Assembly (NCBI GenBank): GCA_016550425.1
Contig: JABXGS010000038.1
Span: 1 to 44,369 of the forward strand
Direction of reading: 5' to 3'
Origin: an archaeon
Lineage (GTDB): Archaea; Asgardarchaeota; Hermodarchaeia; Hermodarchaeales; Hermodarchaeaceae
DNA length: 44,369 nucleotides
The position numbers and the translations under genes were made by a program. The notes below the pieces were generated by a model. It had not been told where the DNA came from, made no database searches, and was given only the letters and a program-made list of their open reading frames with translations. Of this stretch, positions 1 to 8,695 are shown in pieces (the first letter of the stretch is position 1; the number at the start of each line of letters is the position of its first letter).

Positions 1-36
1 AAAAAGTCGTAATTGGATTCGGACTTTGGCAACACA

Positions 37-43
37 TTTAAAA
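37..43 (+). promoter_or_regulatory. TATA box of the S13 operon
   Basis: TTTAAAA lies about 60 nt upstream of the S13 start, inside an archaeal BRE/TATA-like context. Transcription would begin near 63-67, giving a leader of about 35 nt. That leader starts with a short inverted repeat (TAGCTC-A-GAGCTA, about 67-79) and carries the SD site GAGGTG at 89-94. Inferred from sequence only. Confidence 0.55.
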
Positions 44-99
44 GCGGTTCTGTATTTCGATTGCGATAGCTCAGAGCTAGCGCTACTTGAGGTGCTAAT

Positions 100-564
100 T
101 TGTCATCTTCATATCGATACATAATCCGAGTTGCTCGAACCGATCTGGACGGCAGTCAAAAACTGGACATGGCCCTGAGTGCTGTGAAAGGGGTTGGATG
201 CCGTTTAGCCCGGGCTATCGCTGAAGCCGCAGGACTTAATCCTGAACAGCGCGCAGGCTTCATCACTGACGAAGACGTCACAAAAATCGAGGAAATACTC
301 GAATCACCTTCCAAATTTGGTATTCCTCATTGGATGCTAAACCGACAGAAGGATATGAAAAGTGGAGAAAACAAGCACTTCACCGGTGCAGACCTTGATT
401 TTCAACTCAAAATGGACATTGACCATATGATGAAAACAAAGAGCTGGAAAGGGATACGCCATGGGCTTGGATTAAAAGTCCGAGGACAACGAACTCGCTG
501 TACGGGTCGACGAGGAAGAACAGTTGGTGTCACCAGAAAGCGCCGACCAGCTACCCCTAGGTGA
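100..564 (+). CDS. rps13: 30S ribosomal protein S13 (uS13)
   Basis: Small-subunit head protein that contacts the P-site tRNA and bridges to the large subunit. The 154-aa length is normal for archaeal S13. The N-terminal helix-two-turn-helix region (KGVGCRLARAI) and the basic C-terminal signature GQRTRCTGRRGRTVGV are both present. The start is a TTG at 100, chosen because GAGGTG lies 5 nt upstream and the protein then begins at the normal family position. It is the first gene of an S13-S4-S11-RpoD operon, an order widely conserved in archaea. Its TGA overlaps the SD site used by S4. Confidence 0.97.
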   Translation: MSSSYRYIIRVARTDLDGSQKLDMALSAVKGVGCRLARAIAEAAGLNPEQRAGFITDEDVTKIEEILESPSKFGIPHWMLNRQKDMKSGENKHFTGADLDFQLKMDIDHMMKTKSWKGIRHGLGLKVRGQRTRCTGRRGRTVGVTRKRRPATPR

Positions 565-569
565 AAAAA

Positions 570-1304
570 ATGGGCGGAATACGAAAACCAAAGAAAAAAT
601 ACTTTGCACCTGGACACCCCTGGCAGAAGACCCGACTTGCAGAAGAACTGATCTACGTGGGTGAATACGGTCTTCGAAATAAACGTGAACTATGGAAACA
701 TCGAACACAACTTACACAATTCCGTAGCACAGCACGAGATCTTGTCGCACTACCCATTGAAGAACGTATAGTGCAAGAAGGTCAACTACTTGGTCGGCTC
801 AGCCGGTTAGCTCTCATTAACAAGGATTCACAATTAGATGATATTTTGAATCTGACAATTCGTGATGTACTTGAACGGCGCTTGCAAACACAGGTACTAC
901 GTCAAGGCTTGGCAAAGACAATGCATCATGCTCGCCAACTAATTGTTCATGGCCACATCGTTCTTGATGATCATCGTGTAACCTCTCCAGGCATGCTTCT
1001 TTACAGAGACCACGAAAAAAACCTCAAATATGCTCCTAAAAGCCCATATAGAAGCCCCTTACATCCGGAAATCCCGAAGGGCGAAGTTGCTCCCCCGAAG
1101 CCAGAAGCTCCAGAACCTGCTCCAAAAGAAAAAATTGAAGTCAAGATTCCAAAGGTCCGTGATATCAAAGAGATTGAACTCACCGAAGAAATTGACGAAG
1201 ATGAGGAAGAAGATATTTCAGAGGAAGTAGAAGGTGAAGAAACACCCAAGGAACCTTCAGCCAAAGACAAGAAAGACGCAGCACCGAAAAAAGATGCGAA
1301 ATAA
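570..1304 (+). CDS. rps4: 30S ribosomal protein S4 (uS4) with long acidic C-terminal tail
   Basis: Primary 16S rRNA-binding assembly protein. Residues 1 to about 165 carry the archaeal S4 core, including the RNA-binding S4 domain (LAKTMHHARQLIVHGHIVLD). The ATG at 570 is preferred over an in-frame GTG at 561 because AGGTGA at 559-564 gives good spacing. Archaeal S4 is usually about 170-190 aa; this one is 244 aa. The extra 75 or so residues are Pro/Glu/Lys-rich, with an acidic run (IDEDEEEDISEEVEGEE) followed by a Lys-rich end. The tail is one of several charged tails in this window and has no recognised fold. Confidence 0.96.
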   Translation: MGGIRKPKKKYFAPGHPWQKTRLAEELIYVGEYGLRNKRELWKHRTQLTQFRSTARDLVALPIEERIVQEGQLLGRLSRLALINKDSQLDDILNLTIRDVLERRLQTQVLRQGLAKTMHHARQLIVHGHIVLDDHRVTSPGMLLYRDHEKNLKYAPKSPYRSPLHPEIPKGEVAPPKPEAPEPAPKEKIEVKIPKVRDIKEIELTEEIDEDEEEDISEEVEGEETPKEPSAKDKKDAAPKKDAK

Positions 1305-1335
1305 CTGAATATGATTGTATTAATTGGTGATGGGT

Positions 1336-2004
1336 ATGGCCGAAGACAAAGAAACAAAACCGAAAAAGACTCCTGACAAAAAACCCGAAGCGACTGCAAA
1401 AACAGAAGTAGAACCGGAGAAAGCCAAGAAGAAAAAATCTGCGAAGGCTTCAGAACCTGAAGCGAAGGAAAAACCCACACCAAAGAAGAAAAGAGTTGCA
1501 AAGAAAGCCGACGAGGAAAAAAAGGAGAAGGAAGAGAAAGAGGAGGCACCTACTCGTCGAAGGCGGACTCGAACACCACGTTCCGGAGGAAGGGCTCGCA
1601 CTCCCACACCTGTTGATAGCCAGGAAAAATGGGGGGTGGCTCATATTTACAGTTCCTATAACGATACCATCGTACACATCACTGATATCACTGGAGCTGA
1701 AACAATTGCCAGGGCATCGGGTGGAATGATTGTACGTGCTGACCGAGATGAAAGTTCTCCATATGCTGCAATGCAAGCCGCATTTCGGGCTGCCCGAGCA
1801 GCCATGGATAAAGACATCACGCGGGTTAACATTAAAGTTCGAGCTCCTGGCGGTCATGGTCCGAAAACTCCTGGTCCAGGTGCGCAAGCCGCTATCCGTG
1901 CGCTTGCCAGGGCCGGCCTGCGAATTGGTCGAATTGAAGAGGTAACGCCAATGCCTCATGACGGCACACGCCGACCTGGAGGCCGCCGGGGTCGAAGAGT
2001 ATAA
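1336..2004 (+). CDS. rps11: 30S ribosomal protein S11 (uS11) with about 95-aa charged N-terminal extension
   Basis: Platform protein of the small subunit. The conserved core starts near residue 98 ([14 protein letters not shown]) and ends with the usual Arg/Gly-rich C-terminus ([15 protein letters not shown]). The first 95 or so residues are low-complexity Lys/Glu/Pro/Ala, ending in an Arg-rich segment ([16 protein letters not shown]). Archaeal S11 is typically about 130 aa, so the extension is large. Start ATG 1336 follows GGTGAT at 1326-1331; in-frame TTG 1324 and ATG 1330 are less well placed. The extension is in frame with the core, with no stop between them. Confidence 0.95.
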   Translation: MAEDKETKPKKTPDKKPEATAKTEVEPEKAKKKKSAKASEPEAKEKPTPKKKRVAKKADEEKKEKEEKEEAPTRRRRTRTPRSGGRARTPTPVDSQEKWGVAHIYSSYNDTIVHITDITGAETIARASGGMIVRADRDESSPYAAMQAAFRAARAAMDKDITRVNIKVRAPGGHGPKTPGPGAQAAIRALARAGLRIGRIEEVTPMPHDGTRRPGGRRGRRV

Positions 2005-2040
2005 TGGGGTGTAAATTAGGCATCAAAGTGAGGCGAACAG

Positions 2041-3000
2041 ATGATGAAAATAACCGTACTCGAAAAAACTGAGGATACCTTAAAGCTGCATGTAGAAGAA
2101 GTTCGTCCTGGCTTGATGAATGCGTTACGCCGCGTAATTATTGCTGAAACCCCATCAATGGCTATTGAAGAAGTTGTAATTCTTGAAAACCAAACACCTC
2201 TGTTTGATGAGATAATTGCCCATCGTCTTGGCCTTGTTCCCTTAACAACCAATTTTGACACCTACGTTCTTTCATCTGAATGCAATTGTGAAGGCGCTGG
2301 CTGCCATCTTTGTCAAGCGGGATTCACCATGGAGGTTGAAGCCCCCGAGGATGGTTATATTGCTACGACAGGGGATCTAAAACCTCAAGATCCTGACATT
2401 GTCCCTGTAAGCGATAAGATTCCAATTGCCAAAATGGCGAAAGGTCAACGCATTGTCGTTGAGGCCTATGCACGATTAGGGATTGGGCAAGACCATGCTA
2501 AGTGGCAACCTGTTTCCACTATGGCCTACAAAATGATTCCACACGTTGAAGTAGACCCCGAGAAATGTGACGGTTGTGAAGAGTGTGTGGAGGCGTGTTT
2601 TCGCCAAGTCTTCGAAATGAAAGATAAAAAAGCCGTGGTAGTTGACGAGCTGAATTGTACATTGTGCAACCTCTGTGTAGACACCTGTGATGTACAAGCC
2701 ATCACAGTGACATACGACGAAAACAGCTTCATTGTGACAATTGAATCTACAGGTGCTGCTTCACCAGAACAAATCGTCGACAAAGGTTTAGATGTATTCC
2801 GAAACAAATACGAGGAGCTCATTAAACTCCTTCCAGGGCGAGCACCCAAAAAGACTGCCAAGCCTAAGGCGAAGCCCAAGGCGAAGCCGAAGGCTAAGGC
2901 CAAACCCAAAAAGAAAACCACGAAGACCGCCAAGAAGCCAAAATCCACTAAAACAACGAAAAAGACCTCCGCAAAAAAGAAGACGAAGAAATCCAAATGA
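2041..3000 (+). CDS. rpoD: DNA-directed RNA polymerase subunit D (Rpo3) with two 4Fe-4S motifs and Lys-rich tail
   Basis: Alpha-like subunit that pairs with subunit L and nucleates RNA polymerase assembly. The N-terminal alpha-type dimerisation region (MNALRRVIIAETPSMAIEEV) is clear. An insert carries C81-x-C83-x4-C88-x2-C91. A ferredoxin-like domain follows with two full sets, C176/179/182/186 and C206/209/212/216, each CxxCxxCxxxC, so two [4Fe-4S] clusters can be expected. The position after C186 is Phe rather than the common Pro. Residues 267-319 form a Lys/Pro/Ala tail partly encoded by 12-nt repeats. GAGGCG precedes ATG 2041; ATG 2044 is an alternative. Confidence 0.97.
   Translation: MMKITVLEKTEDTLKLHVEEVRPGLMNALRRVIIAETPSMAIEEVVILENQTPLFDEIIAHRLGLVPLTTNFDTYVLSSECNCEGAGCHLCQAGFTMEVEAPEDGYIATTGDLKPQDPDIVPVSDKIPIAKMAKGQRIVVEAYARLGIGQDHAKWQPVSTMAYKMIPHVEVDPEKCDGCEECVEACFRQVFEMKDKKAVVVDELNCTLCNLCVDTCDVQAITVTYDENSFIVTIESTGAASPEQIVDKGLDVFRNKYEELIKLLPGRAPKKTAKPKAKPKAKPKAKAKPKKKTTKTAKKPKSTKTTKKTSAKKKTKKSK
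2860..2907 (+). repeat. 12-nt tandem repeat encoding KPKA in the rpoD tail
   Basis: In-frame repeats of AAG-CCN-AAG-GCN run from 2860 to 2895 in three close copies, then decay into AAG-GCC-AAA-CCC. They encode the KPKAKPKAKPKA part of the subunit D tail. Third positions differ between copies, so the repeat is old or under protein-level selection. Confidence 0.8.
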
Positions 3001-3012
3001 GCGTGATACAAT

Positions 3013-3372
3013 ATGAAATCAAAAACCACTGATGAAACTCGACAACAGCTTATCATAAAGTTAAAACGGCAGTCCCGAAATCCTGGAGGTCGCATCTGGC
3101 GCACATTGTTCGATGATTTACAATCCTCTCGAAGAACCCGGCTCACAGTTAATGTGGGTGATTTACAGCGTTATCATAAGCGTGGTCATATTATAGTCGT
3201 TCCCGGCAAGGTTCTTGGCGATGGGGTAATCGAAGACAAACTCAGTGTTGCTGCCGTGGGCTTCTCAGCGCAAGCACGTGAGAAAATTGAAGCCAAAGGC
3301 GGTCAGTGTCTTACAATCGAAGAATTTATGGAAAAAAATCCAACGGGAAAGAATGCCCAAATTATCAACTAA
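3013..3372 (+). CDS. rpl18e: 50S ribosomal protein L18e (eL18)
   Basis: Archaeal/eukaryotic large-subunit protein, 119 aa, the usual archaeal length. The sequence shows typical L18e features: the RNPGGRIWRTLFDDL segment, the GDLQRYHKRGH segment, and VVPGKVLGDGVI before the C-terminal region. It sits between rpoD and L13, as in most archaea, 12 nt after the rpoD stop. There is no strong SD directly upstream (GAGCGTGAT is weak), so it may rely on translational coupling. Confidence 0.95.
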   Translation: MKSKTTDETRQQLIIKLKRQSRNPGGRIWRTLFDDLQSSRRTRLTVNVGDLQRYHKRGHIIVVPGKVLGDGVIEDKLSVAAVGFSAQAREKIEAKGGQCLTIEEFMEKNPTGKNAQIIN

Positions 3373-3384
3373 GGAGAAATTAAA

Positions 3385-3861
3385 ATGGTGAAACAATCCG
3401 CGAAATCCAAAACTGGCGAGTCTGCTCCTATTGAACCACTCCTAGTTGATGCTAACAATGCAGTGGCAGGACGCTTGGCCGCAGTGGTCGCTAAACAGCT
3501 CCTTCAAGGTGAACATGTGGTGGTCATTAATGCGGAAAAGGCAGTCTTGTCTGGGAATCGAGCAAGTATCATTCTGCAATACAAAGAACGCTTGGGAATT
3601 CGCACCCGAACCGCGCCTTGGAAGGGTCCCATGCACCCGCGTCAACCAGATCGTATGCTTCGTCGGATTATTCGCGGGATGGTTCCTTGGAAAAAGGACC
3701 GTGGTCGAAAGGCTATGAAACGTCTTCGTGTCTATACGGGCACTCCTGAAGGGCTCAAAACAAAACGGAATCTTGAAATCTCTGAGTATGAACGGGTTGG
3801 GCGCCGAACCACCTATTTGGGTGAAATTGCCCAAGAACTTGGATGGAAGAGATCTGCATGA
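3385..3861 (+). CDS. rpl13: 50S ribosomal protein L13 (uL13)
   Basis: Early-assembly large-subunit protein of 158 aa. Family hallmarks are the start of the fold ([20 protein letters not shown]), the [13 protein letters not shown] segment, and [19 protein letters not shown] lies 7-8 nt before ATG 3385. Its stop codon overlaps the S9 start in an ATGA arrangement, so L13 and S9 are translationally coupled as in other archaea and bacteria. Confidence 0.96.
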   Translation: MVKQSAKSKTGESAPIEPLLVDANNAVAGRLAAVVAKQLLQGEHVVVINAEKAVLSGNRASIILQYKERLGIRTRTAPWKGPMHPRQPDRMLRRIIRGMVPWKKDRGRKAMKRLRVYTGTPEGLKTKRNLEISEYERVGRRTTYLGEIAQELGWKRSA

Positions 3862-4259
3862 AAATAACAGTAAGTTCAGGTAAACGAAAATCCGCAATTG
3901 CTCGTGCCACAGTACGGGAAGGAATGGGACGAATCCAGATAAATAAAACGCCTTTGGAAAATTACACTCCCCTTATTGCTAGGCAAATTATTGAAGAACC
4001 TCTCATGATTGCGGGAGACGAAATTACATCGAAGGTTGATATTCGTGTAAATGTTCGAGGTGGCGGTGTGATGGGTCAGGCTCAAGCTTCGCGAATGGCT
4101 GTAGCTCGTGGGCTTGTGGATTATACAAAGAGCGCTGATCTCCGAAAGCAATTTGTGGAATACGACCGAACCCTAATGGCCGGCGATTCACGTCGAAAGG
4201 AAAAGAAAAAGTTCGGGGGCCCCGGTGCTCGAGCGAAAAAGCAGAAAAGCTATCGATAG
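3858..4259 (+). CDS. rps9: 30S ribosomal protein S9 (uS9)
   Basis: Small-subunit protein of 133 aa whose C-terminal tail normally reaches the P-site t[15 protein letters not shown] near the N-terminus and [19 protein letters not shown] in the middle are classic S9 motifs. The C-terminus ends KKQKSYR, close to the usual basic ending. The start is ATG 3858, overlapping the L13 stop; the in-frame codons back to 3843 lie inside L13 and add no family sequence. Confidence 0.96.
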   Translation: MKITVSSGKRKSAIARATVREGMGRIQINKTPLENYTPLIARQIIEEPLMIAGDEITSKVDIRVNVRGGGVMGQAQASRMAVARGLVDYTKSADLRKQFVEYDRTLMAGDSRRKEKKKFGGPGARAKKQKSYR

Positions 4260-4273
4260 AGGAGAAGAAATCC

Positions 4274-4474
4274 ATGATTATACCAATACGATGTTTCACT
4301 TGTGGTCGCCTAGTAGCAGACAAATGGGAAGAATATAGCCGTCGTGTTAGGCAAGGAGAAGACCCCGCAGCGGTTCTCGATTCAATGGGGCTAAAACGCT
4401 ATTGCTGTCGAAGAATGCTGCTCAGCCACGTTGACATCATCGATTCTGTTCTTCAATTTGCGGAGCGAACTTAA
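4274..4474 (+). CDS. rpoN: DNA-directed RNA polymerase subunit N (Rpo10)
   Basis: Small zinc-bundle subunit equivalent to eukaryotic Rpb10, which binds the D-L platform. The 66-aa protein begins [11 protein letters not shown] and contains YCCRRM, giving the CxxC plus CC zinc set seen in the family. GAGGAGA lies upstream. The next gene, S2, starts only 2 nt after the stop. In many archaea rpoK sits in exactly this gap; it is absent here. Confidence 0.97.
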   Translation: MIIPIRCFTCGRLVADKWEEYSRRVRQGEDPAAVLDSMGLKRYCCRRMLLSHVDIIDSVLQFAERT

Positions 4475-4476
4475 CC

Positions 4477-5091
4477 ATGAGTGAAGATCTTCTTGTGGCT
4501 CTTGACCAATATCTAGCCGCTGGGATCCACATTGGAACCCAGGTAAAAACCGTCACCATGGAGCCATACATCTACCGGGTACGCCAAGACGGGCTCTACG
4601 TTCTTGATATCCGTAAATTTGATGAACGAATCCGTGTTGCGGCGCGGATGCTAGCTCGCGTGGATCCCTCCACTGTTGCCGTGGTCGGTGCACGCCAGTA
4701 TGCTCAAAAACCAATTAACACTTTTTGTACAGTCACTGGCGCCACACCTCTGGCAGGCCGGTTTATTCCAGGTACTTTTACCAATCCTCGGTTACCCCAA
4801 TATACCGAGCCAAAACTGGTCTTCGTCACCGATCCACGGGCTGATGCTCAAGCTGTCCGAGAAGGGGCTAAAATCCGAGTGCCCGTGGTAGCATTAGTTG
4901 ATACCGATAACTCATTACAATATATTGACCTCGCGATTCCCTGTAATAATAAGGGTCGAAAATCTCTATCTCTTACCTATTGGCTTCTTTCACGCCAAGT
5001 TCTGCGTGAACGTGGTCAACTAACACCTGATGCAGAATTTCCCTTTACAGTTGAAGATTTTGAGGCAACTTTACGACGAACTGAACTTTAG
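4477..5091 (+). CDS. rps2: 30S ribosomal protein S2 (uS2)
   Basis: Small-subunit protein that helps recruit S1-like and head proteins. Of 204 aa, a normal archaeal length. Visible family segments are AAGIHIGTQVKT, the YVLDIRKFDERIRVA region, FIPGTFTNP, and VALVDTDNSLQYIDLAIPCN followed by NNKGRKSLSLTYWLL. It closes the first ribosomal operon. A 138-nt gap with weak TATA-like sequences (ATTAAG near 5130, TTATTTTA near 5189) separates it from mevalonate kinase. Confidence 0.96.
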   Translation: MSEDLLVALDQYLAAGIHIGTQVKTVTMEPYIYRVRQDGLYVLDIRKFDERIRVAARMLARVDPSTVAVVGARQYAQKPINTFCTVTGATPLAGRFIPGTFTNPRLPQYTEPKLVFVTDPRADAQAVREGAKIRVPVVALVDTDNSLQYIDLAIPCNNKGRKSLSLTYWLLSRQVLRERGQLTPDAEFPFTVEDFEATLRRTEL

Positions 5092-5229
5092 CCCTGGCTA
5101 ACCTATTTTCATCGAGCCATGGAAAGGCTATTAAGCGCTCAGCTCAGAATCGACTCGTTACCCCCAATACAAATGAGGCTGAATGCCTTATTTTACGCTA
5201 ACACTATTCCCCTCTGGAGGTCGTTGAAG

Positions 5230-6168
5230 TTGGGCAAAGGCTCAGGTTATGGTAAAACCATTCTATTTGGTGAACACTTTGTTGTCTATGGTTTCCCCGC
5301 AATTGCCGCAGCAGTAGGATCCACCACCACTGCTATTGTACGCAGGAAATCAGAGCCTGGATGGACGCTAACTGATAATCGCCCTGCGGTCCCGGGCTAT
5401 AAAAAGAAAAAATTAGATGAACAAAAGGCGTCAATTGAGAACATTCTCCGATTTGCTGATATCGATCTCAGCGAAGAGGGAATCACCATCACATTGGCTG
5501 GAAAACTAGTCTGTGCTAGCGGTATTGGAGCCAGTGCCGCCAGCTGTACAGCGCTTGCACGTGCCTTAAACGATGAATTTCGATTAGGCTGGGATGATAA
5601 TAAAGTCAATGCTTGTGCCTTCGAAGGTGAAAAGGGATACCACGGAACGCCTAGTGGAATTGATAATACTGCAGCAACTTTTGGGGGAATCGTTTGGTAC
5701 AAACGAAATCCCGACGGTGGTTCACCCACAATCGAAACCATCAAAATGAAAGAACCCACAGACATTGTGATTGCGAGTACTGGTATTACCGCCAGTACAA
5801 AAGAAGTAGTAGCTGATGTTCGCCGGATGAAAGAGGAAAAAACCAAGTGGTTCGATCAAATAACTGCAGACTATGTGGATATCGTGAATTCCGCACGCCA
5901 GGGGTTAGACGATCATGACCTCCAACTTATTGGGCTTCTTATGAACGAAAATCATAAGCTACTCAACGAAATTGGTGTCTCTTGCGTGGAATTAGAAGAG
6001 TTGGTTGGTGTTTCTCGTCAGGCGGGAGCCTGGGGAGCCAAACTCACAGGAACCGGTCGCGGCGGGAACATGGTAGCGCTAACACCCGGTCGAGAATTAC
6101 AAAATAACGTCTTTGGAGCGGTGAAACAACGAGGCTTTTCAGCTTGGCGCTACAGAATTGGGGTATAG
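5230..6168 (+). CDS. mvk: Mevalonate kinase (GHMP family)
   Basis: Phosphorylates mevalonate to mevalonate 5-phosphate with ATP, the first committed step of this block. GHMP motifs are all present: GSGYGKTILFGEHFVVYG at the N-terminus, the glycine-rich ATP loop ASGIGASAASCTAL, and the C-terminal LTGTGRGGN. HGTPSGIDNTAATFGG is also typical of MVK. The start is TTG 5230, 8-9 nt after GGAGG (5216-5220), giving 312 aa, close to other archaeal MVKs. The frame stays open back to ATG 5119, but that adds 37 residues unlike the family. It is the first gene of the isoprenoid cluster. Confidence 0.93.
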   Translation: MGKGSGYGKTILFGEHFVVYGFPAIAAAVGSTTTAIVRRKSEPGWTLTDNRPAVPGYKKKKLDEQKASIENILRFADIDLSEEGITITLAGKLVCASGIGASAASCTALARALNDEFRLGWDDNKVNACAFEGEKGYHGTPSGIDNTAATFGGIVWYKRNPDGGSPTIETIKMKEPTDIVIASTGITASTKEVVADVRRMKEEKTKWFDQITADYVDIVNSARQGLDDHDLQLIGLLMNENHKLLNEIGVSCVELEELVGVSRQAGAWGAKLTGTGRGGNMVALTPGRELQNNVFGAVKQRGFSAWRYRIGV

Positions 6169-6188
6169 AAAAACATAAGGTGAATTTA

Positions 6189-7496
6189 ATGGGTCTACGT
6201 GAATATCTCCAAAAACTGGATCAAGACGGGTCTCTCCTAAAAATATCCAAACCAGTCTCCAAGAAGCTTGAAGCTGGAGGAATTCTGAAGGCGGTTGAAC
6301 CGCGACCAGTCCTTTTTGAAAATGTAAGCGATTCAGATTATCGGATTATGGGTAATCTCTTTTGCAATAAGGAAAGTGTGGCAGCATATCTGGGAATCAC
6401 AACCGATGAAATGATTCCTACATTAAGCAAAGCCATCGAAGACCGTGCAGTTCCCGAACAGATACAAAACGCACCATGTCAAGAAGTCGTGGAAAAAGAT
6501 GTTGACCTCAATAAGATTCCTATTCTACTTCATAATGAACAAGATGGCGGTCCCTATATTTCCTCAGCTGTTGTTGTAGTCAGTCACCCCAAATATGGCC
6601 AGAATCTCGACTTTCACCGTGCCATGCAGATTAAAAAGGATATGATGAGCACTCGGGTGGTTGCCAAACGGAACTTTCACACCTTCCTCGAAGACCTTGG
6701 TGAAGTCAATGTGGCATACTGTATAGGAAATGCACCGAATATTCTCGTTGCTGCCGCGACGAGTGTTGAAATCGGAGTAAATGAACTTGAAATCGCCAAC
6801 GCCCTCGAACCTATTCGCGTTGTAAAAGCAAAAACCTCGGATTTACTTATCCCTGCTGATTGTGAATGGGTAATCGAAGGAAAAGTCTACCGTGATAAAC
6901 GTCATGATGAGGGACCGTTCATTGATCTCACTGAGACTTACGACGTAATTCGTAACGAACCCATATTCGAAGTCACCTGTATCACCCATCGAAAAGATGC
7001 AATCTGGCAAGCCCTTCTTCCAGGTGCCTTTGAACACAAGCTACTCATGGGAATGCCCCGAGAACCCACTATTTTCCGTAAAGTCAAAGAGAAAGGTGTG
7101 CGCGTTCTCGATGTCAACATCAATCCTGGGGGCTGCAGCTGGTTACATGCCATCGTGCAAATCGATAAACAACGAGAAGAAGATGGTAAACTGGCCATTG
7201 AAGGCGCTTTCGAAGGTCATCGAAGCTGCAAACACGTCTTCGTTGTAGACAAGGACATTGACATCTACGATCCTCTTGACGTGGAATGGGCTATGGCTAC
7301 TCGGTTCCAAGGCGATGTTGATATGATAGTTAAAGACAAAGAACGGGGAAGCAGCCTTGATCCCAGCTCAGAGCCAGGAACCTACCTTACTACGAAAATA
7401 GGCTTTGATTTAACTCATCCACTAAAAACTGAGGGCAAAAACTTTGCCAAAGCTAGTTTTCCTGAAGTTATTCTCAAGAAATTCCTCGAGGAGTGA
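6189..7496 (+). CDS. UbiD-family decarboxylase, probable trans-anhydromevalonate 5-phosphate decarboxylase
   Basis: UbiD-family enzymes use prenylated FMN. In the archaeal mevalonate pathway one member decarboxylates trans-anhydromevalonate 5-phosphate to isopentenyl phosphate. The 435-aa protein shows UbiD signatures: NLFCNKESVAAYLG near the N-terminus, DFHRAMQIKKD, and EGPFIDLTETYD with Glu241 at the position of the family's EGPFGE motif. The specific reaction is inferred from the genes around it: MVK upstream and both dehydratase subunits downstream. The start is ATG 6189 after AAGGTGA (6178-6184); an open frame back to 6144 overlaps MVK. No UbiX, which would make the cofactor, lies in the window. 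Confidence 0.9.
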   Translation: MGLREYLQKLDQDGSLLKISKPVSKKLEAGGILKAVEPRPVLFENVSDSDYRIMGNLFCNKESVAAYLGITTDEMIPTLSKAIEDRAVPEQIQNAPCQEVVEKDVDLNKIPILLHNEQDGGPYISSAVVVVSHPKYGQNLDFHRAMQIKKDMMSTRVVAKRNFHTFLEDLGEVNVAYCIGNAPNILVAAATSVEIGVNELEIANALEPIRVVKAKTSDLLIPADCEWVIEGKVYRDKRHDEGPFIDLTETYDVIRNEPIFEVTCITHRKDAIWQALLPGAFEHKLLMGMPREPTIFRKVKEKGVRVLDVNINPGGCSWLHAIVQIDKQREEDGKLAIEGAFEGHRSCKHVFVVDKDIDIYDPLDVEWAMATRFQGDVDMIVKDKERGSSLDPSSEPGTYLTTKIGFDLTHPLKTEGKNFAKASFPEVILKKFLEE

Positions 7497-7504
7497 AGTA
7501 CATA

Positions 7505-8695
7505 ATGAAACTAACACCAATCCAACAGGAGATGCTCGAAGGCAAACATGGATATGCCACGCAGAAAAGTATGGAAATTCTCAACGCACTCGGTGAAATT
7601 TTTGGAGCCAAGAAAATGGTTCCTGTCACCTCTGTCCAAGTCGCTGGGGTGAGTTACGCCAATCTCGGAGAGCCTGGACTTGACTGGCTGGCACAAATGG
7701 CTACAGACGGTCGGGTTCGCGTCTTAACCACGCTAAATCCTGCGGGCATGGATATGGAAAACTGGAAAGTTCTGGGTATTGATCCCGAATTTGCTAAAAA
7801 CCAAGAGCGGGTCATCGATGCTTTTGCGAAAATGGGCATCATCACAACATGCACTTGTACTCCATACTTGGTGGGTAATCTGCCCCATTATGGGGAACAT
7901 ATCGCATGGGCGGAAAGTAGTGCCGTTTGTTTTGCGAATTCAGTGATAGGTGCCAGAACCAATCGTGAAGGCGGACCCAGTGCCTTAGCCGCCGCTCTAA
8001 CCGGATATACGCCTCTTTATGGCTATCATCTCGATACAAATCGCCAAGCGCATGTTGCATTTAAAGTAAAACCTTCCGTCCAAGGAACTGCTCAATTCGG
8101 CACGTTAGGGAAAGCCATCGGCGATATCTTGGACGCGAAAACGGAATGGACCATACCTTATATCACAGGTATTTCCGTTGCTACTACAGACGAACTCAAA
8201 TCGTTCTGCGCCTCGATAGCCACTTATGGAGGCACTGCTTTATTCCATATAGAAGGAATAACACCCGATAAAACAAAGATCCCGAAAGAAACGATTGTCA
8301 TTACTGAGAAACACCTCAAAAGTGCTGAAGAGCAACTTAACGAAGAAGACGCTGCCATCGATTTCGTTAGCATTGGGTGTCCACACGCCTCCTTACGCGA
8401 GATCCGGTATATCGCTGAATTAGTTGACGGTAAACAAGTAAAAAAGGAAACATGGATTACCACAGCGCGTCCCACAAAGCAAGTAGCCGATCGAATGGGC
8501 TATACCCAACTCATCGAAGCATCGGGGATCAAATTTGCCTGTGATACATGCTGTGTAGTCGCTCCTATCAAAGGTCGGTTTACCGGATTATGTACAGATT
8601 CAGCAAAAGGCTGCTATTACGGACGAGGCCGCAATAAGTTCGAAACGAAACATTGTTCACTGGAAGAATGCATTCAGGAGGCGCTAACAGAATGA
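7505..8695 (+). CDS. Phosphomevalonate dehydratase large subunit (aconitase X catalytic, DUF521)
   Basis: With the small subunit it dehydrates mevalonate 5-phosphate to trans-anhydromevalonate 5-phosphate. The 396-aa protein matches the AcnX large-subunit family: the N-terminal LTPIQQEMLEGKHGYATQKSM type start, TCTCTPYLVGNLPHYGEH (Cys116, Cys118), GARTNREGGPSALAAALTG, Cys292 in SIGCPHAS, and CDTCCVVAP (Cys346, 349, 350). Several of these cysteines probably hold the Fe-S cluster; I cannot say which. ATG 7505 is preferred over GTG 7493, which overlaps the UbiD stop. It overlaps the small-subunit gene by 4 nt. Confidence 0.92.
   Translation: MKLTPIQQEMLEGKHGYATQKSMEILNALGEIFGAKKMVPVTSVQVAGVSYANLGEPGLDWLAQMATDGRVRVLTTLNPAGMDMENWKVLGIDPEFAKNQERVIDAFAKMGIITTCTCTPYLVGNLPHYGEHIAWAESSAVCFANSVIGARTNREGGPSALAAALTGYTPLYGYHLDTNRQAHVAFKVKPSVQGTAQFGTLGKAIGDILDAKTEWTIPYITGISVATTDELKSFCASIATYGGTALFHIEGITPDKTKIPKETIVITEKHLKSAEEQLNEEDAAIDFVSIGCPHASLREIRYIAELVDGKQVKKETWITTARPTKQVADRMGYTQLIEASGIKFACDTCCVVAPIKGRFTGLCTDSAKGCYYGRGRNKFETKHCSLEECIQEALTE

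Noticed and set aside
1001..1549. 182-aa minus-strand ORF across the S4 tail and S11 start
   Set aside because: Its Ser/Phe/Leu-rich product is the mirror image of Lys/Glu-rich codons in S4 and S11; both real genes are well supported.
2526..3146. 206-aa minus-strand ORF over rpoD and L18e
   Set aside because: A shadow of the low-complexity RpoD tail; product is a run of Phe/Leu/Val/Ala with no promoter or SD.
5119..5229. Upstream extension of mevalonate kinase from ATG 5119
   Set aside because: The 37 residues do not resemble MVK, and GGAGG with TTG 5230 fits the normal start.
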